The notes beneath the pieces were generated by a model, which made no database searches, was not told the DNA's origin, and worked only from the letters and a program-made list of their open reading frames with translations. 64,000 nucleotides of DNA from NCBI GenBank assembly GCA_031772625.1, contig CM062820.1, forward strand, positions 91,414,421 to 91,478,420, read 5' to 3'. The DNA is from Pinus tabuliformis (lineage: Eukaryota > Streptophyta > Pinopsida > Pinales > Pinaceae). The position numbers and the translations under genes are program-made. Positions 57,843-61,183 of the stretch are shown here, one piece after another (the first letter of the stretch is position 1; each line of letters begins with the position of its first letter).

Positions 57843-58836
57843 CCCCAACCACTCCCTTCCCCCCACCCCAAAATTGCGGTGCTCCCACCTCCCTGTGCTT
57901 CTCCATGTTCCTGCATCCCTCTGTCCCAGAAACTTGGTGGAACATAGCAAAATACATAAATCTAGATATCTATAAATAGCTCCTGAATATCTAGCAAACA
58001 AGCAGTAGATTGATCAGTGTAATATTGTGAAACTATAGTTGTTAAATATCTACTTTCTTAAAGTTTAAAAGCAACCATTTGTGTGGAAAGTACATGGAGA
58101 AAAGTTTTTTATAGGTATTGCAAAGGGAGTTTGTGGGGAGGATAGTGGAGGTAAATTTCATGAAAGGCAAAGGCAGAAAATTGAAATGTGCTTTGCTAGA
58201 GAACACCGCTGGGGTGACTTTTACGAATGGTTAGAAAGAGGCATGTACTGTAGGGCCTTGGGATTAATTGCTAAGTTGATCATTGTCTATTTCATTGTTT
58301 GCCCTACTATAATCTGAATTTCACACTGACAAAGCCTTTTATTTTTTGCAGCGGAGAGCATCTTTTATAAGGTGAGTTTTTCATCCATTTTTTCTATTAC
58401 TTGATAATGATTGTTAGATGTTATTAACAGCAACTTGAAGGCATTTTTTTACTAGATATCTTTTACCCATTAAAACTAGTTGATTTATCTGTGGGGATTA
58501 TTGAGCTTAGCCTTAACTTCCTATTATGTAGGTTCCCTTTGAGGAAGTTCCTGAGCTTGTTTCTGGTCGTCGAGTATTCTTGCAAAATGGTTATGCATTT
58601 GTTCCCATGAACCAGGTATTGCTTAAACTGCAATTTGAAATATCCTGTAATATTCAACATGTTCTCGAGGATAGCTTTTATCACCTAAATTCTCTGCAAT
58701 TTGATATGTGAAATAAGTTACTTTGCAATTCTAACATTCCATGTTATTTGAAATTGGATCTATCATTTCAGCTTGCAGCAATTGTGGTTGGTCAGTTCAG
58801 AAGCCGTTTATCAAAAGCACTTGTTCTAACAAACAG
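11254..58836 (+). CDS. PRIM2: DNA primase large subunit, exons 1-9 (3' part beyond window)
   Basis: PRIM2 partners the catalytic small primase subunit and DNA polymerase alpha in the nucleus. It makes and counts the RNA primers that start Okazaki fragments. Nine exons (11254-11449, 11828-11889, 12011-12114, 12243-12324, 12432-12491, 12868-12925, 58352-58371, 58532-58615, 58772-58836) splice with GT-AG ends into one frame of 243 codons plus 2 nt. Plant-like hallmarks are [20 protein letters not shown] (residues about 46-65), [37 protein letters not shown], and [19 protein letters not shown] followed by [14 protein letters not shown]. This is the N-terminal domain that contacts the small subunit. 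The [4Fe-4S] C-terminal half (plant proteins are about 450 aa) lies to the right. The start ATG at 11254 gives the MEI N terminus and follows a promoter. Oddities are a 45.4-kb intron 6 and a 20-nt exon 7. Intron 9 exceeds 5.1 kb. Confidence 0.95.
11828..11889 (+). CDS. PRIM2: PRIM2 exon 2
   Basis: Preceded by attgtag and followed by gtattc. Encodes [20 protein letters not shown] plus one Leu, and ends in phase 0. Intron 2 is 121 bp. Confidence 0.92.
12011..12114 (+). CDS. PRIM2: PRIM2 exon 3
   Basis: Acceptor tttttaag, donor gtaagg. Encodes [16 protein letters not shown]..., [16 protein letters not shown], with the last codon split after two bases. Contains the strongly conserved DxxSHFxLRLxYCR helix of the family. 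Confidence 0.94.
12243..12324 (+). CDS. PRIM2: PRIM2 exon 4
   Basis: Acceptor gttacag, donor gtaaac. Encodes (T)[19 protein letters not shown] then RLEHPDAQ. The EELRRWF...E..LFRxRF pattern is nearly invariant among eukaryotic PRIM2 proteins. Confidence 0.94.
12432..12491 (+). CDS. PRIM2: PRIM2 exon 5
   Basis: Acceptor cctgcag, donor gtgaaa. Encodes [20 protein letters not shown] in phase 0. Confidence 0.9.
12868..12925 (+). CDS. PRIM2: PRIM2 exon 6
   Basis: Acceptor tttacag, donor gtaaggt. Encodes [19 protein letters not shown] plus the first base of a split codon that is completed 45.4 kb downstream by exon 7. Confidence 0.9.
14902..15648. mobile_element. non-autonomous hAT-like element 1
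   Basis: 747 bp with imperfect terminal inverted repeats (CAGTGTTGCG left, CAATGTTGCA right on the minus strand) and a perfect 8-bp target duplication GTATATAT at 14894-14901 and 15649-15656. The 8-bp TSD and CA-TG type ends place it in the hAT superfamily. A (TTTA)n run follows the left TIR. It lacks a transposase domain. Confidence 0.85.
15121..15318 (+). pseudogene. acidic, low-complexity coding remnant inside hAT-like element 1
   Basis: An open stretch reads [20 protein letters not shown], then SRGRG, then Pro/Ser-rich residues to a stop after INSIRL. It could be the C-terminal tail of an ancestral transposase left after internal deletion. There is no catalytic domain, so this is inference only. 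Confidence 0.35.
15950..16170 (-). pseudogene. LINE reverse-transcriptase C-terminal zinc-binding (zf-RVT) fragment
   Basis: The minus strand, with one stop and small breaks, reads [20 protein letters not shown], then [24 protein letters not shown] residues. This is the zf-RVT motif (W..., CxxC...ExxxHxxxxC) found after the reverse transcriptase of plant L1-type LINEs. The rest of the LINE is too decayed to delimit. Flanking 15657-15950 and 16170-16250 may belong to it. Confidence 0.65.
16231..17651. other. intron sequence with no supported element
   Basis: No reading frame with family resemblance. 17460-17575 resembles 57225-57320 (both carry ATTTTGATGATATGT and TTGTTGTAGCAT followed by a related stretch), so it belongs to an unnamed dispersed repeat. 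Confidence 0.5.
17657..18752 (+). mobile_element. solo LTR A of a copia family, plus orientation
   Basis: 1096 bp, starts TGTTAGTTTTTGATG and ends ATTTTTCACA. It is flanked on both sides by the 5-bp target duplication AACTT (17652-17656, 18753-18757). It carries the R/U5-like block CCGGTTTTCCCTTCGGGG followed by CCAAAAATATTGGTGTC, shared with 27426-28770 (reverse) and with the LTR ending at 51948. No internal region is present, so LTR-LTR recombination has removed it. Confidence 0.88.
18758..19211. other. intron sequence, small CA/TG microsatellite
   Basis: Nothing coding. A short (CA)n(TG)n palindromic microsatellite lies at about 19012-19036. Confidence 0.6.
19970..21250 (-). pseudogene. 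LINE ORF2 C-terminal part: zf-RVT and RNase H
   Basis: In a frame shifted from the RT part, the sequence reads from [11 protein letters not shown] (about 21240) into the zinc-binding motif ([35 protein letters not shown]) and a plant-type RNase H domain: [11 protein letters not shown] (first Asp), MAEL (Glu), IEADS (second Asp), and the late [15 protein letters not shown]. All of these RNase H acidic residues are present. RNase H would remove template RNA during target-primed reverse transcription. The frame ends SVCV at 19970. Confidence 0.9.
21217..23448 (-). pseudogene. LINE ORF2 reverse transcriptase part
   Basis: A frame of over 700 residues begins just after an in-frame TAG (23449-23451). 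It contains an [17 protein letters not shown] helix, the RT core ([59 protein letters not shown]), [19 protein letters not shown], and [10 protein letters not shown] in place of the usual F/YADDT. The RT active-site motif therefore reads VDDT. The frame is lost at about 21245 by a frameshift before the zinc finger. Confidence 0.92.
23449..24317 (-). pseudogene. LINE ORF2 endonuclease domain
   Basis: The minus strand starts [17 protein letters not shown] at 24317 and shows the apurinic-like endonuclease motifs: [25 protein letters not shown], a SKLDRFIIS segment, and [11 protein letters not shown] with the SDH catalytic triad end. In family members this nuclease nicks the target at T-rich sites. 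One in-frame stop (TAG at 24193-24195) lies after QETKCSI and a second ends the domain at 23449-23451. Confidence 0.9.
24321..25853 (-). CDS. LINE ORF1 protein (DUF4283 plus CCHC knuckle)
   Basis: An intact 510-codon frame. A charged, Lys/Glu-rich N terminus ([20 protein letters not shown]) is followed by a DUF4283 domain (about residues 95-235, including [20 protein letters not shown] and [15 protein letters not shown]) and a zinc knuckle [17 protein letters not shown] (CX2CX4HX4C, about residues 265-285). An acidic C-terminal half follows. ORF1p-type proteins bind LINE RNA and act as chaperones. It ends 3 bp before the ORF2 start codon at 24317, the usual tight spacing. Confidence 0.9.
   Translation of the reverse strand: MESRRGGSPTPSYKEAVASRGKKPLENDRGTAAEGKKNVEEETAGTKNKENISTKDKEEEDKKQGSQDKKQKGPCKPKAEFTPRVVLNDPALQAHRDHMRTYAIICKFMGVWPTEKALQTWIKYHWKPKGSIDLHLGSKGFFTVVFTNIEDKDRVFEGGPYFYAATGLYMRPWMMNFVPERETFTSVPVWVRLYSLPLDYWQTESLAAIGNKLGRFVKASEATRRGKYTSFARICVEMDLSGALPDEVILEVFDEEWIQTIDYEHIPFRCCRCHEHGHLIRDCPLSKAVNKSKASTMKDTDSFHKVINRGKSGKRGTKLHQNEGKQVSQNKFHILEEEEETTKEDQVMGGSHEEKEAEEKGEQMEDIDFQKATMISDTELEMDQEMTQSEMEQEDRELQEILDKEHLDLEGFLIQGTTGGVDSLPQEELNRIQQLFLWKTQARGVEKGKNIDKQDNRGVKTMKTTPGLATRNPGKKRGRKKQNELLMECGKLMINSSKMKDLASYSFTNL
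25971..27420. repeat. anonymous intron sequence with 139-bp tandem duplication
   Basis: At 26389-26665 two 139-bp units lie in tandem with about 10% differences (GCCATTATTGGAGC... and GCCAATATTGGAGC...; each contains AAGGTGTTGTAAACAAGGA). The rest of the stretch shows no recognisable coding domain or element end. Confidence 0.75.
27426..28770 (-). mobile_element. solo LTR B of the same copia family, minus orientation, carrying a SINE
   Basis: The plus strand starts TGTGAAATTTC and ends AAAACTAACA. The 5-bp target duplication TGTTT flanks it (27421-27425, 28771-28775). Removing the SINE and one TSD copy leaves about 1103 bp, matching solo LTR A (1096 bp). The reverse strand has the same CTGGTTTTCTCTTCGAGG and CCAAAAATATTGGTGTC block as LTR A. 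Confidence 0.88.
28369..28593 (-). mobile_element. tRNA-derived SINE with (AAAAAC)n tail
   Basis: On the minus strand the element begins GGGGTAGCTAGCCCC and has a perfect-looking Pol III A box in GTTAGCTCAGTTGG and a B-box-like AAGGTCGATTC about 40 nt later. It ends in an A-rich AACAAAAAC-type tail (28369-28400 on plus). A perfect 17-bp target duplication ACCAATTTTCCCAAGTT flanks it (28352-28368, 28594-28610). It is non-coding and would be mobilised by LINE enzymes. It sits inside solo LTR B. Confidence 0.9.
28776..30960. other. anonymous repetitive intron sequence
   Basis: 28780-29560 has the texture of retrotransposon LTR sequence (a TTCCTTGTATCAAGGC TTTG-like block near 29192 and GT-rich stretches) but no definable ends. 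29690-30040 is AT-rich. 30270-30345 resembles 33755-33815 (both carry a TTTGGTAAC.G.AGTAG motif). No coding region is seen. Confidence 0.4.
30960..32160. repeat. unclassified dispersed repeat, copy 1
   Basis: Shares ordered blocks with 62690-63850: 'TTGAAGGTGGG', 'TTTTGGGCAT', 'TTAGCACGTGGGCAAAA', 'GATGAACT.CCC', 'ATACATCAT..A.CATGCTCTCAT' and 'GGACATGTCAC'. Both are roughly 1.1-1.2 kb. No ORF, terminal repeat or TSD was found, so the class is unknown. Confidence 0.65.
32161..33901 (+). other. anonymous sequence with an LTR-promoter-like stretch
   Basis: At about 32856 the sequence TGTATAAATAGATG is followed by a run of CTCTCATCATCAC and a GTTATTCTCTCTTG segment, as in the TATA/initiator region of many plant LTRs. 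Limits cannot be set. Nothing coding is supported in 33100-33901. Confidence 0.35.
33902..34504 (-). repeat. LTR of a third LTR-retrotransposon (minus orientation)
   Basis: 603 bp with 9-bp perfect inverted ends TGTTGAAAT / ATTTCAACA. Immediately right (34505-34516) is CTCCCTCTTAAC, a polypurine tract on the minus strand, so this is the element's 3' LTR. The partner LTR is not in the window. The interior to the right is cut off by the gypsy element near 36265. Confidence 0.75.
34505..36264 (-). other. interior of the element whose 3' LTR is 33902-34504
   Basis: CT-rich on plus, directly continuous with the polypurine tract. No gag or pol motif is recognisable in any frame, so it is either a non-autonomous element or heavily decayed pol. 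Confidence 0.5.
36265..37422 (-). pseudogene. gypsy RNase H C-terminal part and integrase
   Basis: Starts [19 protein letters not shown] with the RNase H segment [12 protein letters not shown] and VVADALSRK. The H2C2 integrase finger ([11 protein letters not shown]...CLVCQQNK) and the DDE core follow: [13 protein letters not shown] (first Asp), [14 protein letters not shown] (second Asp), [17 protein letters not shown] (Glu). The catalytic triad is present. The frame runs off into unrelated residues after [14 protein letters not shown], where the element is truncated. Confidence 0.92.
37446..38480 (-). pseudogene. gypsy reverse transcriptase and start of RNase H
   Basis: The 344-residue frame has the complete RT palm: [86 protein letters not shown], and the active site [10 protein letters not shown] (FFDD in place of YVDD/FFDD-type variants). 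The connection segment and RNase H start ([14 protein letters not shown]) follow. It lies in a different frame from the integrase part. Confidence 0.93.
38597..39535 (-). pseudogene. gypsy gag C-terminal half, zinc knuckle and protease
   Basis: Begins with the gag helix [19 protein letters not shown] and has a gypsy-type zinc knuckle [16 protein letters not shown], an acidic linker rich in Glu, and the aspartic protease motif [16 protein letters not shown]. It ends with the [19 protein letters not shown] segment. Breaks separate it from both neighbours. Confidence 0.9.
39535..40245 (-). pseudogene. gypsy gag N-terminal half with heptad repeats
   Basis: The 236-residue frame starts [18 protein letters not shown] and contains a coiled coil built of a repeated seven-residue motif (GVESKI/GMEAKM, about residues 54-100). 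The retrotransposon gag core follows ([35 protein letters not shown]). The frame is lost at an A-rich run near 39560 (plus-strand taaaaaaag), where the next gag segment continues in another frame. Confidence 0.88.
40246..40897 (-). other. untranslated leader of the gypsy element
   Basis: Lies between gag and the primer site. It includes an A-run at 40302-40320 on plus. No coding resemblance. Confidence 0.6.
40898..40909 (-). other. gypsy primer-binding site, initiator-Met tRNA type
   Basis: The minus strand reads TGGTATCAGAGC, 2 bp inside the LTR boundary. Confidence 0.85.
40912..41244 (-). repeat. 5' LTR of the gypsy element
   Basis: 333 bp from TGTTATGAAACC to GGGACCCAACA (TG...CA ends). 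It contains CTTTCTATATATAGGAG, a TATA-like stretch. It abuts a truncated LTR of the gag-only element at 41245 without spacer. Confidence 0.8.
41245..44332 (-). repeat. 3' LTR (left) of the gag-only element
   Basis: Begins at GGCTGTCACTC (equivalent to about 46303 in the other LTR) because the outermost bases TGTTGTCGCG... are missing next to the gypsy LTR. It ends GAGGTCAACA. Very A/T-rich blocks (41690-42140) have homopolymer length differences from the other copy. Confidence 0.88.
44557..45930 (-). CDS. Gag protein of the gag-only element, with long coiled coil
   Basis: An open 457-codon frame. The N-terminal third is a Ty3/gypsy capsid domain ([20 protein letters not shown], then [19 protein letters not shown], then [14 protein letters not shown]). 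It is followed by a long charged coiled coil (about residues 155-330) rich in Glu, Met, His and Gln and including the repeated pattern [12 protein letters not shown] / [12 protein letters not shown]. The C terminus carries a basic patch [15 protein letters not shown], which could bind RNA or act in nuclear import. No zinc knuckle is seen. The role as particle-forming Gag is known for the family. The coiled coil's function is unknown. Start Met 45930 or 45921. Confidence 0.85.
   Translation of the reverse strand: MFIMDYSFKPCRFTHRLHDLPEEAISKLPIFSGGDPITVRRHLGLFDRIMIIYCRSPQFNHEDIKMRLFALSLEDDALNWFNSFPKESFTSLEDIIDAFKDKYGYPNSLPSASKIVRQNKNSLIRGPTDGESSQDDSSCQNVSSTRNIADQVHNNEREEQKQIIQDLMMLLRNMESNQTSLINDVKILCTHLEKRNRELEVTQNQHAKEIEAMKIKYETEIRSMQSKMSVLEENMVTMKADHDREIDSMTFNHNNQLADMQANHKEEINFMQHCLMDIEEKNDEVIKHMQEHHAIQISAIRDECSSQMDAIRIQVQKIQQWSDDKRNQEPSHLPQQVPSYYEEVIRWLIEGHPDKLKNDKNQMQDTKRLSMCILHTSSDSFETESTRSSAIQPARKKKRKRKKIRRRFDSSDGREQLDFRIGKSPTICKIGHGTSDKQPTDLPESRQMLSMHFIEHI
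45931..46241 (-). other. 5' leader of the gag-only element
   Basis: Untranslated stretch between primer site and gag. Two nearly repeated segments are present ('agtggagtc.ccac' at about 45991 and 46091). The overlapping minus-strand open frames here have no family resemblance. Confidence 0.6.
46242..46259 (-). other. primer-binding site, tRNA-Asp type
   Basis: The minus strand reads TGGCGCCGTTGCCGGGGA, the characteristic primer site of Athila/Tat/Ogre elements, complementary to the 3' end of tRNA-Asp. It lies 4 bp inside the LTR. Confidence 0.9.
46264..50775 (-). repeat. 5' LTR (right) of the gag-only element, split by a hAT insertion
   Basis: Complete ends TGTTGTCGCG...GAGGTCAACA with TGTTG/CAACA inverted termini. 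The hAT element 49274-50647 interrupts it, after which the LTR resumes at 50648 with the duplicated GTTTACAA. Without the insertion it is about 3130 bp. Confidence 0.9.
49274..50647. mobile_element. non-autonomous hAT-like element 2, nested in the LTR
   Basis: 1374 bp with terminal inverted repeats CAGTGTTCCACGGTGACTCG (left) and CAATGTTCCACCAAGGTTTC (right, minus strand) and a perfect 8-bp target duplication GTTTACAA (49266-49273, 50648-50655). It has a run of about 16 C at 49293 and GC-rich subterminal regions rich in 'CTCCC' and 'GGGGAC' motifs. No transposase frame. Confidence 0.92.
50776..51948 (+). repeat. 5' LTR of a copia element (family of solo LTRs A and B)
   Basis: The right end ATTTTCACA abuts a primer site. 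It shares with solo LTRs A and B the blocks CTAGAAGAAC..ATGGATC, GGCCGTTGAAGC, CGATTTTCCCAAG and CCAAAAATAACGGTGT. The left boundary is uncertain: the gag-only LTR ends at 50775 and no clear TG start is seen. Confidence 0.75.
51949..51960 (+). other. copia primer-binding site with one mismatch
   Basis: TGGTATCGGAGC directly after the LTR. It matches the initiator-Met tRNA complement TGGTATCAGAGC except for one base. Confidence 0.8.
52422..52910 (+). pseudogene. copia Gag of the truncated plus-strand element
   Basis: The 162-residue frame begins [20 protein letters not shown] and continues [18 protein letters not shown], matching the copia Gag pattern (LDGxxNYxxWK). A central [20 protein letters not shown] and a [18 protein letters not shown] segment follow, as in the UBN2 family. 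The 461-bp leader (51961-52421) is non-coding. A stop at 52908 truncates Gag before a zinc knuckle would appear. Confidence 0.85.
53126..53422 (+). pseudogene. copia integrase core fragment
   Basis: The frame reads [20 protein letters not shown], then [20 protein letters not shown], the start of the copia integrase core with its first catalytic Asp (HLDVCGP). It goes on to a RSDNDGE motif (the second Asp region). It then stops abruptly and unrelated sequence follows. Protease is missing between gag and integrase (52911-53125), indicating internal deletion. RT and RNase H are absent. Confidence 0.8.
53423..55010 (-). repeat. diverged LTR fragment of the gag-only family
   Basis: From 53450 it follows the LTR order of the gag-only element in relaxed form ('GGCTGTCACTC', '...AGCC.AGGTGGGTGGACCCT', then A/T-rich blocks). 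It contains a promoter-distal 'AAGGGTCTTTCCCAAATGGGG' stretch. Identity is low, so the assignment is tentative. Limits are approximate. Confidence 0.45.
55011..55248. other. intron sequence adjoining the hairpin
   Basis: The minus strand is open over about 78 codons (55070-55306), with no recognised domain. It may belong to the same element as the hairpin. Confidence 0.3.
55249..55422. repeat. inverted-repeat hairpin (foldback), 174 bp
   Basis: Two arms of about 75-90 bp, the left (55249-55335) and the right (55352-55422), are inverted copies separated by a 16-bp loop (GCATCTATATTATTCA). The right arm lacks 15 bp present in the left. Each arm contains a conserved block GAAGATGGGTGAAGTG next to a GCGATACAACA block. 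Transcribed, it would fold into a nearly perfect stem. Possible identities are a MITE or the terminal repeats of a Penelope-like element. Confidence 0.7.
55423..56545. other. intron sequence without supported element
   Basis: No coding resemblance. Words such as TTGTTGAC recur in different contexts. No terminal repeat found. Confidence 0.5.
56546..57947. mobile_element. non-autonomous hAT-like element 3 (old)
   Basis: Left end CAGTGTTCCATGGGGATGC and right end (minus strand) ending TATGTTCCACCAAGTTTCTG closely match element 2, including the GC-rich subterminal 'GGGGAAAC' and 'CCCC' runs. No 8-bp TSD is apparent and the right end has a point change (CATAG for CATTG), so it is older. A (TA)n(GA)n microsatellite at 57783-57841 lies inside it. 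Confidence 0.75.
57783..57841 (+). repeat. (TA)n(GA)n microsatellite
   Basis: About 11 TA units followed by about 19 GA units, located in the right part of hAT-like element 3. Confidence 0.95.
57948..58351 (+). other. 3' end of intron 6
   Basis: Ordinary T-rich intron end. A plus-strand open stretch (58081-58317) shows no family resemblance. The polypyrimidine-acceptor (TTTTATTTTTTGCAG) ends at 58351. Confidence 0.7.
58352..58371 (+). CDS. PRIM2: PRIM2 exon 7 (20-nt micro-exon)
   Basis: Acceptor tttttgcag, donor gtgagt. With the last base of exon 6 it encodes AESIFYK, ending in phase 0. The ESIFYK/E(A/S)xYK segment and its junction with VPFEEVPEL in exon 8 match the family, so the exon is real despite its size. 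Confidence 0.88.
58532..58615 (+). CDS. PRIM2: PRIM2 exon 8
   Basis: Acceptor tatgtag, donor gtattg. Encodes [20 protein letters not shown], then YAFVPMNQ, highly conserved in PRIM2 (human VPxxD/E...L.xGRxVxLxxGxAxVP). Phase 0 at both ends. Confidence 0.94.
58772..58836 (+). CDS. PRIM2: PRIM2 exon 9
   Basis: Acceptor atttcag, donor gtgttc. Encodes [20 protein letters not shown], then N and a split Arg codon. FRxxLSKAL is the family hallmark. The next exon (expected to begin R-[KS]-W-like residues) was not found to the right edge. Confidence 0.93.
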
Positions 58837-60287
58837 GTGTTCACTTATACTCCTTGAGCTATGTTTGTCAATTATTTTTCATGGTGCTTGGTATTTACAC
58901 GAGTGGAATTATAGTGATAAAATTTGTATTAGATTATTTTATCTAGAGTTCCTTACCTCCTTGTATGCTCTGTTTTGTTTAAAACTTCATGTTGCTTAAG
59001 TAAGGAAGATATGGTTAGATGAATGATTCAAGTAATGAGAGAACCTCTTAGGATGTTGCCAATTTGATTCAATCAATTATATTAGCATTTATTTTTTCGA
59101 GCTTTCTTAAGTTGGGAGTACTGATATTGAAATAAGTGTATGCTCTATGATGTGCTACATTTTGGCTCATACAGAAAAACATATCGGAGTTGGGAACATG
59201 GGCCCAAATATACCAAAGTATAATGCAGTGGAGGTTCTGTTGTTTGTTGTGGACTTCCCTTTGAGGCTTTCATTTGCTACCCTGATCAAAGATGCCTAGC
59301 GTTATACATATGAGAGGTGATTGTCCACAACTGGGAGACTCAGCATGTCGTTTGCAAACCCAATATTATTAGGCTTATTACTTTTTTTGTCTTTTTCTTT
59401 TAGATGGGGAACTAGCAAGCTCCCCAGGTATATGCAACAGCTCGCAAGCCACATATATCAGAAACTCATACTTCAGCTTAGGATCGAGACGTTCGGAGAC
59501 CACCAGAAATTGGAGCTGGGATCCCATACTCCAACGGGATGCCTATCCATTCAACCTTACTTTGATGGACCATTAGACTTATTACTTTTTTCTTTCAGTC
59601 TATTTCAGTTGCTAGAGATAATAAGTGCCAGGCAGACTCCCCAACCTCAAATCTTGTTGGTGGCATTACTGTGAGACAGCAAAATTTCTCCTTCCAGATT
59701 GCCAGACCCGCTCCTTATTGAAAGTTCACCAAGTCTGCTTGAGCAACAAGATTTCCATCATGATTTTCTTCTCCATGGTGTCAAATGTTATGAGAGGTGA
59801 GTTTTTTTTTGCTTGGAGCTTCAACCATGATCACCTAGCTAGGTCCCTATAGCCCTACATCTTCCCTAGGGGAAATCATCAGGATTTCAATCAGTCCCTT
59901 CATAGCAATAGAGGCTGATAGGGATGCCTCTTCTCCCTCCTCCACTTCTCCAACTTTCATCTTTGGGTTGAGCTAGAGTTTCATGCCTATTATAGTTTGC
60001 ACTTTTTGTCTTACCTAGATTAGGCTCTTCTTTTTTGTTTATTGACATTTGTATGTCTTTTATTGCCATGGGAGTGAATCTTGATTGATTGTATACGACA
60101 TGAACACGGTGAGTTTTGATAAATTAAAGCCCAATCAAGGTTGAACAATGTTGATTTTTTGGGTAGCTGCGGTCGACATTCCCCTGCTACTCCATGTCGG
60201 CCTAAAGGAAATGAAAAGGAAGAAATTTAAAATTTAAATTTTGAATTTATTTTGCCTCTATTGTCACACAGATTGTCTAAGTAGCAC

Positions 60288-61113
60288 GACAACGCTCAGA
60301 TTGGGGGTTGTCACCCTGATCCCCGATCTCTCCATTTAAGCCATCTCCCGAGGCTAAGGGGGGTAGACCCTATGGGATAAAGGAAGACCAACTGTGAACT
60401 AGTTGGGTTGGGAGACACAACAAGGCAATTTAGCACTTGACTGATTTTAGAAATTAATGTACCAGTGCTTTATGGAGTTAATGATTAAATGATTATTTAC
60501 TAAATGTTGCAGACATATGGACCTTGTAAAAGAATCATTTATCATCAAAAATCCCAAGCAATATAAGCTATTCAATAAACTCACAATGCTTTAATAATGA
60601 TCTAGCAGTTAAATTTCTAAAGATTGAATGCTTTAAACAACCATACAATTTAAATGCCAACCAATTACCACTTTCATATAGCTAACTTTTAAATAAACAT
60701 TTAAGTGCATTTAACTATAGAGAAGTGGAACATAGATACCACAAAAGAAAAAGACATTAAAATGAATTGTCAATTTTTAATCAGTCTTTTTCAAAATTTT
60801 TAATTTTTAAATATTTTTTTTTATATTTATATTTTTTTTTATTTTTATTAAATTCTAATAATAAAATAAAACAAAACTAAAATCTAATCTAAACTAAGAT
60901 CCCCCAAAAAAGGAAAAGGAACCTTTTTATTTTTTAAAAACATTTATGATTTTTTTTATGATTTTCTAAGCTTAAAATGAAATAAAACTATAATCTAAAT
61001 AAAATCTAATCTAAAACTAAACTAACACCTAATCTATATGAAACAAAATATGAATGTTAACTTAATAAATTAAATGAAAACTAAATAAAACAAATGAAAA
61101 GGGAAATTCGAAT

Positions 61114-61183
<70 letters not shown>

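Larger units (their letters stand above)
12926..58351 (+). other. PRIM2: PRIM2 intron 6, 45,426 bp, filled with transposable elements
   Basis: Donor G|gtaaggt at 12926 and acceptor attttttgcag ending at 58351. The phase (1) and the protein order across it match the family, so this is an intron rather than a gene break. Its content is annotated separately. Full-length LINE, gypsy and gag-only elements are antisense to the gene. The first about 2 kb (12926-14893) contains no recognisable element and looks like ordinary T-rich intron sequence. Confidence 0.9.

Noticed and set aside
58081..58317. Plus-strand open frame just before exon 7 as an extra PRIM2 exon
   Set aside because: The residues do not fit the family between NQPLPN and AESIFYK, and exons 6 and 7 already join in phase.
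59175..59216. Possible PRIM2 exon 10 after an acceptor-like atacag (RKTYRSWEHGPKYTK)
   Set aside because: Only the first residue or two fit, the rest does not resemble the family, and the donor context is weak; the true next exon is probably beyond the window.
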